Positions 36,060-46,463 of a stretch of DNA of 64,000 nucleotides are shown piece by piece. The translations under genes and the position numbers were made by a program. The DNA is from Castanea sativa (taxonomy: Eukaryota; Streptophyta; Magnoliopsida; Fagales; Fagaceae): NCBI RefSeq assembly GCF_040712315.1, contig NC_134017.1:48109636-48173635 (forward strand). The letters are read 5' to 3'. The stretch's first letter is position 1. Each line of letters starts with the position of its first letter. The notes under the pieces are model-generated. The model made no database searches and had not been told where the DNA came from. It saw only the letters and a list, made by a program, of their open reading frames with translations.

Positions 36060-36317
36060 TCAAAAATGCCACGTGTTAAGTACCTCTTTGGGTTTCTTAG
36101 GCTCTTCTTTCTTTTCAGCCTTCTTCTCTTCCGGCTTCTTATCGCCACCGCTGCCGCTGCCGTCTTTATTGGGCTGAGGAGAAACCAGCTCAACTTTCAT
36201 CTTGATTTTTTCTTCCAATTTCCCTTTTACCGTCAATTTGAAGGCACCACAATCTGTCTTCACCTCTTCATTCAAATTTAACCAACATTTTCCACTTATG
36301 CCTCTCCTAGAAACCAT
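36060..36317 (-). pseudogene. Captured HIPP-type heavy-metal-associated protein gene fragment
   Basis: The frame contains EVKTDCGAFKLTVKGKLEE, KVELVSPQPNKD and KKPEEKKAEKKEEPKKPKE, which is the end of an HMA metal-binding domain and the Lys/Glu/Pro-rich linker of heavy-metal-associated isoprenylated plant proteins. The CxxC motif of the HMA domain is not seen. After PKKPKE a splice donor GAG-GTACTTAAC (about 36084) marks the true exon end, so only the first 230 or so bases are exon. The farnesylated C-terminus is missing. It is a gene piece carried by the MULE. Confidence 0.75.
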
Positions 36318-36848
36318 GGAAGGTCTTACTGCATTGCAAGATCAGCAAAACCCCACTTTAATTGTTTACTAGGAAATAGAAAGGAAATTGAAACATGGAC
36401 CAAAAAAAGAAAAGAAAGAGGAAAGCAATTGAAACATAGCTACTATATAAAGTTATAAACATGGGGATAATTCGTGGTGTGTGTGTGTGTAAGAGAGAGA
36501 AAGAGAGAGCAAATGGATTAAGGAATTTTTATAACAAAAAAAAAAAGCTTAAAAATATAAAGCACTAAGTAGTGGGCAATTATCCCAGCATTGCACCTGA
36601 AGTGATATAAAAGGGATTGCATCAATAAAAGCTAACCCTATGGCAGATGGGGTGCTAACCCTATGGCACTTGACGCTTATGCTGTCTTGTATAATGTCTG
36701 GTATGTGGGGGAGGGGGTACCGCATCTCCTTGGTCAGGCTCCTTGCGTTGCTGCAAAGACGAAGTTACAAAGAAACAAAGGATCAAATGAATTTTAATAC
36801 CAACCATAACAGCAGTCACGAAAGTATTCAAAGCTAGTAAATGACCAA
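36318..36848. other. Spacer between HIPP fragment and PMD gene
   Basis: It contains a GT/GA-rich simple stretch at 36476-36510. No gene is recognised. Confidence 0.4.
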
Positions 36849-39800
36849 TCATATCGTAGGGCCAGCCTTGTGTCCTGCTTTGTGACCACCTATCCCACAA
36901 GGAGGTTCTTTTCTTGTGCATTTAGGCCGACCTTGTGGGGGTGAGTGTAACCCAACTACTTGCTCATTCTCGACATGTACAGCTGGTTGATTTGCTTGAC
37001 TCCCAACAATTGAAGATACTACAACTGCGAGGGAGGATGGTGTAGCGGACGAAATGTGAGTGAGGTTCATAGTCGTAGGAGCTGTATGCAATCCAGGAGT
37101 GGGCATGAATGACATGGAGTCACTATGGGGTGGTACATGGTGTATATGACCAATGCTGTATGAGGGAGATTTAGTGTGCATGACAGGAGGGGTGTCATTG
37201 AAAGGAATGCCGAGATCAAAGGATGGCGGAGTAAAGGATAGATGAGCGGGGTCAGAAAATGTACATAGGGTGGGTGAAGGGATCTCGGGGTGAGAAGATG
37301 CATGTGTAGTGGGTACAGGGATCTGTAGGTCAAGAAATGCGGGAGTAGTACGAGGAGGGATCTCTGGAGAAGGAGATGCATGTGGGGGTGGAGGGAAATC
37401 TGGGGCAGGTGATGCATGTGGGGGTGGAGGGGGTTGATTTTGCCGTTGATGGGGTGCAACACACTGGCCATGGCTATGGCTGGCAGGAGTTGAGCTCGTG
37501 CCTGGTTATCCATTATGTTCTGGCAGTTCTGGATTTGTTGTATCGGCATCTTCCAAGGGAAGATGGGCAGCTAGACGGTGAAGGCGATCCACTTCCTTTA
37601 GCATAGCTGTAATCAGCTTGTGCTCAGAACTGTCTACTACATAATGCATCAACATATGCTTGTGCATGGTGACCTGCAATTTTTGTAATACAATTAGTAC
37701 ACCTAACGCAAAAATGGTAATACGCAACAAAATTTGAAAAGAAAGGTTAAATCGATTACCGTAATAAGAAGTGTGGCGCTAATGTGGTCGACAAACCTCC
37801 ATGTGACTTTACCATACCAGCCGAAATATGGATGAACACTCGACATAGCACCCTCTAGTCATGCTCCATGACATAGTTTCTGTGCTCTCGTATTCCATAC
37901 TTGGATGTGGCTAAAATGTCTGACCCTCCAATCCACTTCAATCTTCCCCCTTAGGTCTATCTTATGAAGGGCATCGTCAGTATCAACATCTTCGGGAATT
38001 TCTTGCACCATCCCAAACTGGCGAAGAACACGATCCGGTGTATGTTTCTCTACTAGCCAGAAACATACAAGCGGCACCCTCACCGTCCACATGTCCCATC
38101 CTGCTACACAGAACGCATGCAGGTGGCCTAATTCGGCTTCATATGGTTGCCACACCACCTGTTGTAGTAAAAAAAAAGCGCAGCACATTATGCAATGTTC
38201 CATTATTTTCAACTGACATATTTTACAGTTATAACAGTATACAGTATTCATAAACATTACAAGAAACACAATTTGGGTACCTGGTTGGGATACATAGAAT
38301 CTAGAAGCTGACGGTACCAAACCAAACATATTTCGGCGGGGCTATTCTTCGTGCTCACGACCCAAACCAACCTACAATGAAGAAAGAGGGAATCAATATC
38401 TACCAATTATGCAATTTAATAAAAAAGAAAAAGGATATGTATACTGATGTAAGCTTAAAAAATCCAGCATGTTTATTTTTCCTTAAAATACTACTACTAC
38501 ACTACATAAGCATCCTTAGTTGTAGAATAATACTTGAATAATGCTAAGTTCAATTATTTTGTAATGCTAAGTTCAAAAACTTAAGTAGTTGAATAATGCT
38601 AAGTTCAATGTATCATATTGTTTAAAATGATGGATCCAAAAAAAAAAAAAGAGAATCGGTCAAGGAAGAGACTTACTTAATAGACAATGGCAAAGATGGT
38701 AATGGTGGGCCATATGCACCATCTGGTGGGGGGTCTATCCTTGGGCACAAAAAAGGGAATCTAGACCATGCCCAATACTGAACGAGTATTAAGGCCTCAC
38801 CAATCTGACTAGCGTTTTTGTCGGTTGCCCTGCATAACTCTCTGTACAACCATGCAAGGCAAGCGCTCCCCCAACTGTACCGAGGTGGATTGTGAAGGTC
38901 CCTCAACATCTGCAACCACATCGTATGCACCCTATCGCCAAACTTGTCAGCGAAAATTGTGTCCCCTAGGAGTGCTAGAATATAACACCGTGCATACTGA
39001 TGCACAGCAACCTCTTCTGTACCATCGGGCAACCCTTGGTCAATTTTTTCAAGTAGCTTCTTGATTTGGATCCTCTGTCCTTTAAGCACAACAGAATTAG
39101 TAACAATTCCAAGCATTTGCTGACATTCAACAGCCCACCTCAAGGCACAAGTTCCAAAAATTGCCTCACCATCGATTGGAATCCCCAACAGAACCTCCAC
39201 GTCTTGTAATGTGATCGTCATCTCACCATGTGGAAGGTGGAAGGTGTGGGTTTTAGGCCGCCATCGCTCAACAAAGACCGTTATCAAGTTATGATCAAGC
39301 TCTCTAAATGGGGTCCTATACAGCCCCTCTAATCCAATTCTCTTGACAATGTTGAGGACGCGATCATCCACCATCGGGCTTCGTTTTCGAAACTCCTCAT
39401 TACGACCACGACATTTCAATACCCCCAGATCCTGCACATGATAGAACCATGGTGATGAGATGCAATATGCCGTAACCTTTGTATAAATGATTGTAGCTAT
39501 TGTTTACAAAATAGACCATAAGTTCTTCAATTGGAATTTTCATGAGTTTATGACAACTTATTTAACGAAGTGTTTGTAGTCTCATTTTTTTTATACAAAA
39601 ACCAAAAATACAAAAGCTATATATCAAGATTAAGGTTATGCTTAAGAAGAATTACATCAATAAAATCAGGAGTATAGCCTAAAACGAAAATGATAAGAGG
39701 TAGATAATTATTTAGAGACCATTTTGCAAGAGCATTACTATGCATTCAAAGCTAGTGATACCATTGACAAACTTAGGATTTTAGAAATGAAAAAAAAAAA

Positions 39801-39975
39801 TCAACATAATGTAAAAGGATAAGAAAAGAATATAGAAATTCAGCAGGTCGTCGATTTTAATTTTACCTGGCCTTCCCAAACAGCGGATGATCGATGTTCT
39901 GTTAGAAACCTTAACACCAAAGGAACCCTGGGACTAGGACCGAACTCATCATCCACCTCAGCAACGGCAGCTATA
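36849..39975 (-). pseudogene. Plant mobile domain (PMD) gene of the MULE, five exons, two nonsense codons
   Basis: Exon 1 (about 39975-39867) ends FLTEHRSSAVWEGQ. Exon 2 (39431-38677) has VLNIVKRIGLEGLYRTPF, RPKTHTFHLPHGEMTITLQD and VEVLLGIPIDGEAIFG, the heart of the aminotransferase-like PMD. Exon 3 is 38371-38281 (SPAEICLVWYRQLLDSMYPN), exon 4 is 38158-37760 (VVWQPYEAELGHL, RVPLVCFWLVEKHTPDRVLR), and exon 5 starts at 37673 and runs to a Pro/His-rich tail ending at 36849. All introns are GT-AG and keep phase. Breaks are a TGA at 37861-37859 and a TAA at 37508-37506. PMD proteins such as MAIN and MAIL1 act in silencing and genome stability, and related PMDs ride on transposons. Its role on the MULE is unknown. 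Confidence 0.88.
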
Positions 39976-40204
39976 CTACACAAATTTTAGGGAGTCAAGA
40001 GTAATATAAGCCCATGTTCAAGATAAATTGGCAAGGATCTCAATGTATAGCCTAATTTATTGCACAATTCTCCAAATTCCACTATGCACACAAGCTCCAT
40101 AAGAGATAATATTTATGTCAATAAGATAGAATCAAGTGAATAGAAAAACTAGCTAAATAGAAGACATCAACTTAAAACTACTAGGTAAGTTCGGTGACAT
40201 TGCA
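39976..40204. other. Upstream flank of the PMD gene
   Basis: A splice acceptor-like TTGTGTAG (minus strand, near 39980) hints at a further upstream leader exon. No clear start codon for the PMD gene was found here. Confidence 0.35.
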
Positions 40205-40520
40205 AGGAGAAAATTGGCATATAAAGATAATTTTCAAACATATATGTTAGTTAACATTGTTTTCAAACTAATTAGCAAACTAACATCTCAAGGTTTTTAA
40301 ACTCGATTTCACTGTAGCAACTCGAAACTTAGAAACTTGAGTTCCACGTGAACTCGACTCTTTAACACTCGATTTCCCTAAAACAAAAATAGAACCAAAA
40401 GGAGAAAATTGGCATAAGACACCCATTTTCAAACATATACGTTAGTTAACATCATTTTCAAACTAATTAGCAAACTAACATTTCGAGTTTCTTAGACTCG
40501 ATTTCACTGTAGCAACTACC
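40205..40520. repeat. ~195-bp tandem duplication with palindromes
   Basis: AAGGAGAAAATTGGCATA, TTTTCAAACATATA and CTAATTAGCAAACTAACAT occur at about 40205-40290 and again at 40400-40480. Each is followed by ACTCGATTTCACTGTAGCAA. Palindrome-like CTCGAG/ACTCGA words join them to the MULE family. Confidence 0.75.
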
Positions 40521-42711
40521 AAAACAGTAACACAAAGCATGGGACTTCATCTAAGTTTTTTTCATCGCTCCTTGAAATTTAATTAACAATTGGAGTCTAA
40601 AGCTAATTTTGCCACTCTACTTCAAACATCAAAAATCTAAAACATAAACTCATACTTCCAGGTATTTGTTTCGTTTACAATAATGATGCACTAGAGTTCA
40701 AAATTTTTGTGTAGTTTAATGATTTAACCATAACACCCAAAATGCCAATTTTGGTTGTAAAACTAGAGCATCAGCAGATTGGAAGTTTACTGATCCTCTG
40801 AAAGGATTTATATCAAAAAAATTGTCTATCCCCCTTGATGAGTTAATCATAATCCAGTTGCTGTTGTCACCGAGGTTGATATCCAAAAAACATATAAGCA
40901 CTTGACAATAACAACAGCATATTAAGGAAGGTACCATGATAGAATTATCTAACACTACATTTGTAAAACCACGTTGTAGCTTGTAAAGATGTACATAAGA
41001 TGCACCAGCATCAGATGCAGACGAGTTTATGTTGTGCCATAATGGTGAAATAGGACTCTTGTATGTCCTAAAATGGTTAATAACAACTTTTCCTACAGCA
41101 TCTGTGAGAAAACAATAAGATACCTAGGGAAAAATAAGTGAGATATCAAAAGGGATCATGCCAGTATTAGTTTATAAAATAACTTCTCTAGTAAATACCA
41201 GAACAGCATGATCTACCAAAGACTAAGTTGCTACTGTGTTCGTTGAAGAGTAAAAATGGAGTGACATAGTTAAGTAATCAATTCATCATCTGTGCTGAAG
41301 AAAATGTTGCTACCATGTTCACTGACCGAAGGGAGGAAGAAAATTAAAATAAAAAGGTTGCTACCATGTTCAGTAGAAGGTAACCCATGCCTCAAAATGG
41401 ACTTAATGATTCATATGATAAGTTAACCATAACTAGATTTGTCACACAACTTCCATTATGCAATATAATTCATTCACCTAGGTAAAGGGGAAGGCATATA
41501 TATATATGTGGACTCAATGAGAAGAAAAAACACCACTCTGGAAAATCATGTACCCATAAACAAGCCATCAGGGACCCATAAACTTTAGGACATGAACATA
41601 AGATTGAGATCACAAGGAATGAAACCAAACAGCAGTAGGCAAAAAACTGTCACTCACTGGATCATGGACTTAATGATTAATGTTTCTATTCTGCCTACAA
41701 AAAGGGACCTATCAGAACAAAATTGTCTTGATATCTCTTTGATGCAATTGGTTTTGGGAGCATTTGCATGAATGAAACTTGGTCATGGACATTATTTGCA
41801 TTCTCAACATCCCACACCTAGAATCTCCCTCACCCTCTAACTTGTCAAGCCCAGCCCAACCCATGTAGCTCTCACTTAGAAACAACAAATCTATATACAT
41901 ATTGTCTACTCAATGTGAAATTATGAAAGACGAAGTAAAATATTGAGTTAACAATTTCCAACCAAATAGCTATATTGTAATTAATTTTGAAATTAAAAAA
42001 GAATGAAAAATTAATTAATCTTTCACTAGAGCATAAAAGAACGACCTCACTCACACACTCTGCATCTCCAAATTCAAGTACATCTGGTTTCACATAATTA
42101 TGAATTTAATTTATGTGCAAATTCCTTGCAAATATGGAACTATTTTCATGAACATTTGAAATTCTTATGTAGGAACAAGCTGTCAAGAACTAAATCCATT
42201 CACTTCGTTGTAACTAACCATACAATAACTAAATCGCCGTTTGGGCAGAGACTTGCCGCAAAGTTGTTTGCAAAACTTCGCCACACTGACGTCCCTCCCA
42301 TGCATTTGCAGTTTTGACGGGTTGACTCCTAGTACCTAAGACTGAGATTTTGCCGGTTAAGTCTCGCGGGTCCAAAGAGACTCATTAAGGCCAAGGCCCG
42401 ACCCAATTTAATAATTTTTTTAAAAAAAAAGTAAGAAGAGGAACGAGAAGAAGAAAGGAGCAGTTCAGTCCAATTTGTTGGCCTAATTTCAGATCCATGC
42501 TCAGTTAACAAGCCCAGCCCATAATTCAGGTTCTTGTTACAATTCAGGTTCTCAAGTTGCATATTACATTTATTAATTATTAAATGTTAGGATATATTTT
42601 CTTGAAACAAGGATAATTCAGGAGGTGCCTATTCTAACCTATTAAGTTAAAAGGCTCTTAGGTCGGGGTTCAAGTCTTAAGGAGGAAGATTCACACACAT
42701 ATATACTTATA
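40521..42711. other. AT-rich MULE interior, nothing recognised
   Basis: Short frames at 40716-40955, 41712-41900, 42126-42317 and 42329-42562 show no known domain. It may be DNA picked up with the PMD gene. Confidence 0.4.
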
Positions 42712-42739
42712 CTAGTTGCTAACCCGTGCGATGCACGGG
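42712..42739 (-). mobile_element. Helitron-type 3' terminus
   Basis: On the minus strand the hairpin CCCGTGCATCGCACGGG (42739-42723) is followed by TTAGCAA and the terminal CTAG (42715-42712), then T. That is the layout of a plant Helitron 3' end. I could not find the TC-start on the other side, so only this end is claimed. Confidence 0.55.
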
Positions 42740-43734
42740 AAAACTATTAAATATGAGTTATTGCATATTTTCTTACTATATCTGAAAAATACTATACTGT
42801 CCATAGATATTACAACTTAAAAATAATAGTTAGAATAAATTGGAACACAAAAATTGTCTTTCAACTCAAATGGTTATGAAGTTGCATTTTATAGTGAAGT
42901 CCAAGTGCTATATTTAATGGTTTGGTGCATCATAAAAATAAAAGATAAAAAATCAAAAAATATCACCTGACCCTATTTCTTGTTCTATTAATTAATATAA
43001 CGAATTATTGTATTACATTGATATTGGATTCCTCCAATCTCATACCTCCTTCTTTTAATAAAAAGAACAAGTTAATATATTACATGAGGGTAGAAAATTC
43101 ATAGGAAACTAAAATCCTAAAAATATTATACCTAAAGTTCACACTACAATGGCTCCTTTAGACCCCTTCTTTGGTACTATTACCAAGTACCAACAATGCA
43201 ATTTTATGATTGCTTTAAACCTAAAACTTTGAAATTAAGATTTGGTTACACCAATCAATCAGTTCAAATAAGCTATATGTACAGAACCCTTTAAACAAAA
43301 AAAAAAAAAAAACCAATGATGAATCAATTACCTGAGAGTGAGAGAGAGACAGTGAATGACAGAGTGAGAGATATGCTGGGCTCGCAGAGATGGTGGGTTA
43401 GAGATCGACGACGAGAGGAGCCAACGACGACAGACCGAGCCACTGATGAGGCCGAGCCACTGATGAGTTGAGAGGAGAATGACAGACTGAGGGAGAGTCT
43501 CGTGCTTGAGTGGGTTTGAGCGTCTGTGGTTTGAGAGTGAGAGATGAGGGAGATTTTGAGATTCTGTGATTTTGTGATGTTTAAATTTTTGTGATTTTGA
43601 TAGTGAGATCTGCGAGGTGTTTGAGAGTGAGATTTTGAGTGATTTCGAATTTTGGGAGTTTGAGTGTGATCTGCGAGTTTGAGTGATCTGCGAGTTTGGT
43701 GTAAGTGATCTGGGAGTTTGAGTGTTTGGGACAC
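42740..43734. other. AT-rich then GAGTGA-rich DNA before the MULE right end
   Basis: 43324-43734 is rich in GAGAGTGAG and ATCTGCGAGTTTG-like repeats, which makes several frames open at once. No gene is supported. Confidence 0.45.
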
Positions 43735-43990
43735 GTGGACGGCTGAACACAAATCAAGTCTCTTAGACTCAAGTTCTTAAAATGACTCCAATGCACTTGA
43801 GTTTGAAATCTACGTGGACATTTTGTCCAGCTCAGCCGGTGCCGCGATGGAGAAATCGAGTACAATGTACTCGATTTATAAGCCCAAAATCGAGTCCACA
43901 AAACTCGATTTGTTAGAATCCAAATTAGTTTGAAACGTTGCCTAACTAATAATATTGTTTAGATTTTATAGTTATTTAAAAAAATTTTCC
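43735..43990. repeat. Right terminal inverted repeat of the MULE
   Basis: It holds palindromes AATCGAGTACAATGTACTCG (about 43853) and AATCGAGTCCACAAAACTCG (about 43889) and weaker ones near 43747 and 43776. It aligns inverted with the left end and stops at TTTTCC before the 9-bp duplication. Confidence 0.88.
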
Positions 43991-44317
43991 GAAAGTCAGC
44001 ATACCCATCTAATGCATTTACTTGGAGAACTTGATCTTGTTTTAGATACCCAATGCTTTCTTTATTTTTCTTTTTTATGTCTTGTTGCAGGTGCCCACGT
44101 GATGACTGACCAAAGGTAAGGAGTACTAGCCTTTTGAAATTTGAAATGAGACAAGACCCAGTAGAGTTAAATATGTGGAGGAGATAAAATCAAGATAGAA
44201 ATAAAGAAAAATAAATTGTAAAAGTAAAAGAGAATGAATGGAGGTGAAAAAAAAAAGTGAGTTATTAAAAAATATTTGTTGGCAAAGACTAGTGGAAAAT
44301 TGAGATACGTGTATCTA

Positions 44318-44483
44318 AAAAAATTCTTTACAATATTTTCACAATAAGTTTTAAGTTTTAGGTTGTTATGGGTTTTTATTGGTGGAACAAAAAAGTTATT
44401 TTAGTGGTAGATTCAAATTAGAACTAATAAAAAATAGTCACATATGATTTGTTGTATTAAGTGTTGAGAAAATATTGTGGACG
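44318..44483. mobile_element. MITE in the hAT-like element
   Basis: The ends TTTACAATATTTTCACAA and, inverted, GTCCACAATATTTTCTCAA bracket about 165 bp. It is related to 10698-10837. Confidence 0.55.
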
Positions 44484-44632
44484 TAACACATTTATAATTT
44501 ATATATATTAAATATATAAAATAGCGGTAAACCCGAAACGGTACACCGGTATTAACCGGTACCTGAAATATATCGTACCGCTGACCAAACCGGTACAGCC
44601 TCCGGTACAGTATTGACTTTCTTGATATATAT

Positions 44633-46430
44633 ATATGCTTGATCCATTTCGTTGATGAATAGTTTTGGGTGTTCATATCTATATATACCTGATAAAAAAA
44701 TCAGATAATTCTGGGATGTGCTATGTAAACAGGATATTCTTAGCAAATACCCTTTGTTTGGTAATTGCAAAGTGGTCCTGTGGCTTCAATTCACGCAACC
44801 GTAGCTCCTTTTCTGTAATAGGTTAGATAGCAAAAATTAGCACTCCTCTCTTGGCAGAAAGAATAAAGAAAGATGAATTATCCATAAATAATATCCGCAT
44901 AATAATTCTTCGATTCGCTTCTTCTTCTTGTTTAAGTCATGTGCATGAGCGTTTTCAACACAAAACATATGGAAAAGAAGAAACAGTTAATTTCAATTGG
45001 ACATAATTAGATGGTTTTACACGCATATATACAGGAATGGAAATAATTTTACAGTGTTTTGATTCCATCTGAAAAGTTTAATTCTCCATAGCCTTTTCAA
45101 TCTTCTTTATATAACTGTTTGTGGGGGAAGGTGCTAGTAAGTGAATTATATTCAACATCGCGTCATCCTCTGGTTATCTAAAGACATCTCATTCTTTATC
45201 CCCTCTTGTATGTAGATCGTTCAAGAAAGTATCTAGCTCGAGTTTTGTATACAGATCAGTGGATCACCTTTATTGATTTGCTTTCCTTACCAAGCACACT
45301 GCTAATATATTGAAGTTAGCCTTCATGTAAATGGATCAAATTCGAGGGGCCAATTAAGAATTATATTTATATTTTTTTGAGGTCTCTCTCTTCACAACAA
45401 TAAAGCATGATTTTAGTGGACCACATCAATATTATATATTTACAACGATGAAGAAATAAATTTTAAGTTAAATCGTTATTGGCTTGCCTTTTTTGATGCA
45501 CACTTGTGTGGGTTGCAAGTATATGCATCCCATCTCAACTAACTGTGAAAAGAACTCACCTCTACTTAATATGCAAGAGGGACATTAAACACCTTACCTT
45601 GTTCCACACCAATATGTACTTTAACACCACTTGTTTTAGAGAGGACATCTTGTGAAGATTCTTAATGAGTAATTAATATAACAAATAAAGATGCCACTTA
45701 ATTAACAAAAAATTTAAGCTTATGAGTTTGTGATTTTTGGGCCAACTATGTTATATTTATACCACTTACTCTTGTTATAATTTTTCAATATACAACTTGT
45801 CTCTAGTGGCTGCGCCACGTACAAGTCAGGGTGTTCTTAGGAACACTCTGACTTGAAATTTTTTTTATATATAATAATTAAATTTTTTTATATATGAAGA
45901 TATCAGGAACACCCTCAACAAAATTAGGAACCCTCTCCAATTTTTTTTTTAAAAAAATTTGAACTAAAATCTGAAAAGAAAAAAATTGTAACAGAGACAG
46001 AGGCAAGCCCACAGCAAACCCATAGATTCTCAACAAAAAAAAAAAAAAAAAAAAAACCACAGTCACGTCGCTCGCAGAGCAGACCAAACCCCAATACAGA
46101 CAGAGCAGACCAAACCCCAATACAAACAGAGTAGACCAAACCCCGAACCCCAATACAGAGCAAACCAAACCCATGGTCACGTCACTCGCAGCTCGCAACT
46201 CGCTCATCGTCACCGCAGCTCGCTCGTCTTCGTCGTCGCTCATCGCAGATTGCGCCTCATCGCAGATCGCCCCTCATCGCAGGTTGCACCTCATCACTCA
46301 TATCAAATTGCAGATCGAGATCGCTCACTCATCGCAGATCGTAGATCAGTATTGCAGAGCTGCTCCGGTGCTCGGTGCTCTGGATCTCTAGGTATTTCTC
46401 CCTTTTTCTCTCTGACTCTCTTGTAGTCTC

Positions 46431-46463
<33 letters not shown>

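Larger units (their letters stand above)
26720..43990. mobile_element. 17,271-bp Mutator-like element (MULE) carrying captured genes
   Basis: A perfect 9-bp duplication GAAAGTCAG flanks it (26711-26719 and 43991-43999), the classic Mutator signature. The ends GGCGTTTTTTCAGAAATAAC and, inverted, GGAAAATTTTTTTAAATAAC start inverted repeats of about 230-260 bp that share long words such as AAATCGAG, GGCTTATAAATC and GGCTGAGCTGGACAA. It holds a MULE transposase (plus), a VPS37 copy, a HIPP fragment and a PMD gene (all minus). Internal palindrome clusters at 31940-32090 and 40290-40510 suggest it may be a composite of an older 5.4-kb autonomous MULE and added DNA. Confidence 0.9.
26170..44624. mobile_element. 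hAT-like element, split by the 17.3-kb MULE
   Basis: 8-bp copies of ATATATAT flank it at 26162-26169 and 44625-44632. The ends CAGGGTAGTTAGTTTCGTACC and, inverted, CAAGAAAGTCAATACTGTACC are alike, and both are followed by many ACCGG, GGTAC and CCGGTAC words. The empty site is visible in copy 1 near 16385-16395. Without the MULE (26720-43990) and one 9-bp duplication it would be about 1.18 kb, so it is probably non-autonomous. The superfamily is inferred from the 8-bp duplication and the CA ends; AT-rich flanks weaken this. Confidence 0.65.

Noticed and set aside
33100..39975. VPS37, HIPP and PMD as resident host genes
   Set aside because: All lie between MULE inverted ends with a perfect 9-bp duplication, and carry nonsense codons or missing ends.
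43324..43901. Several overlapping long Ser/Leu-rich frames on the minus strand
   Set aside because: All three frames are open because of GAGTGAG-like simple repeats beside the MULE right end.
45878..46391. Frames inside the 1.5-kb hAT (both strands)
   Set aside because: They derive from repeated GCAGATCG and GAACCCCAATAC-like units and lack a transposase motif.
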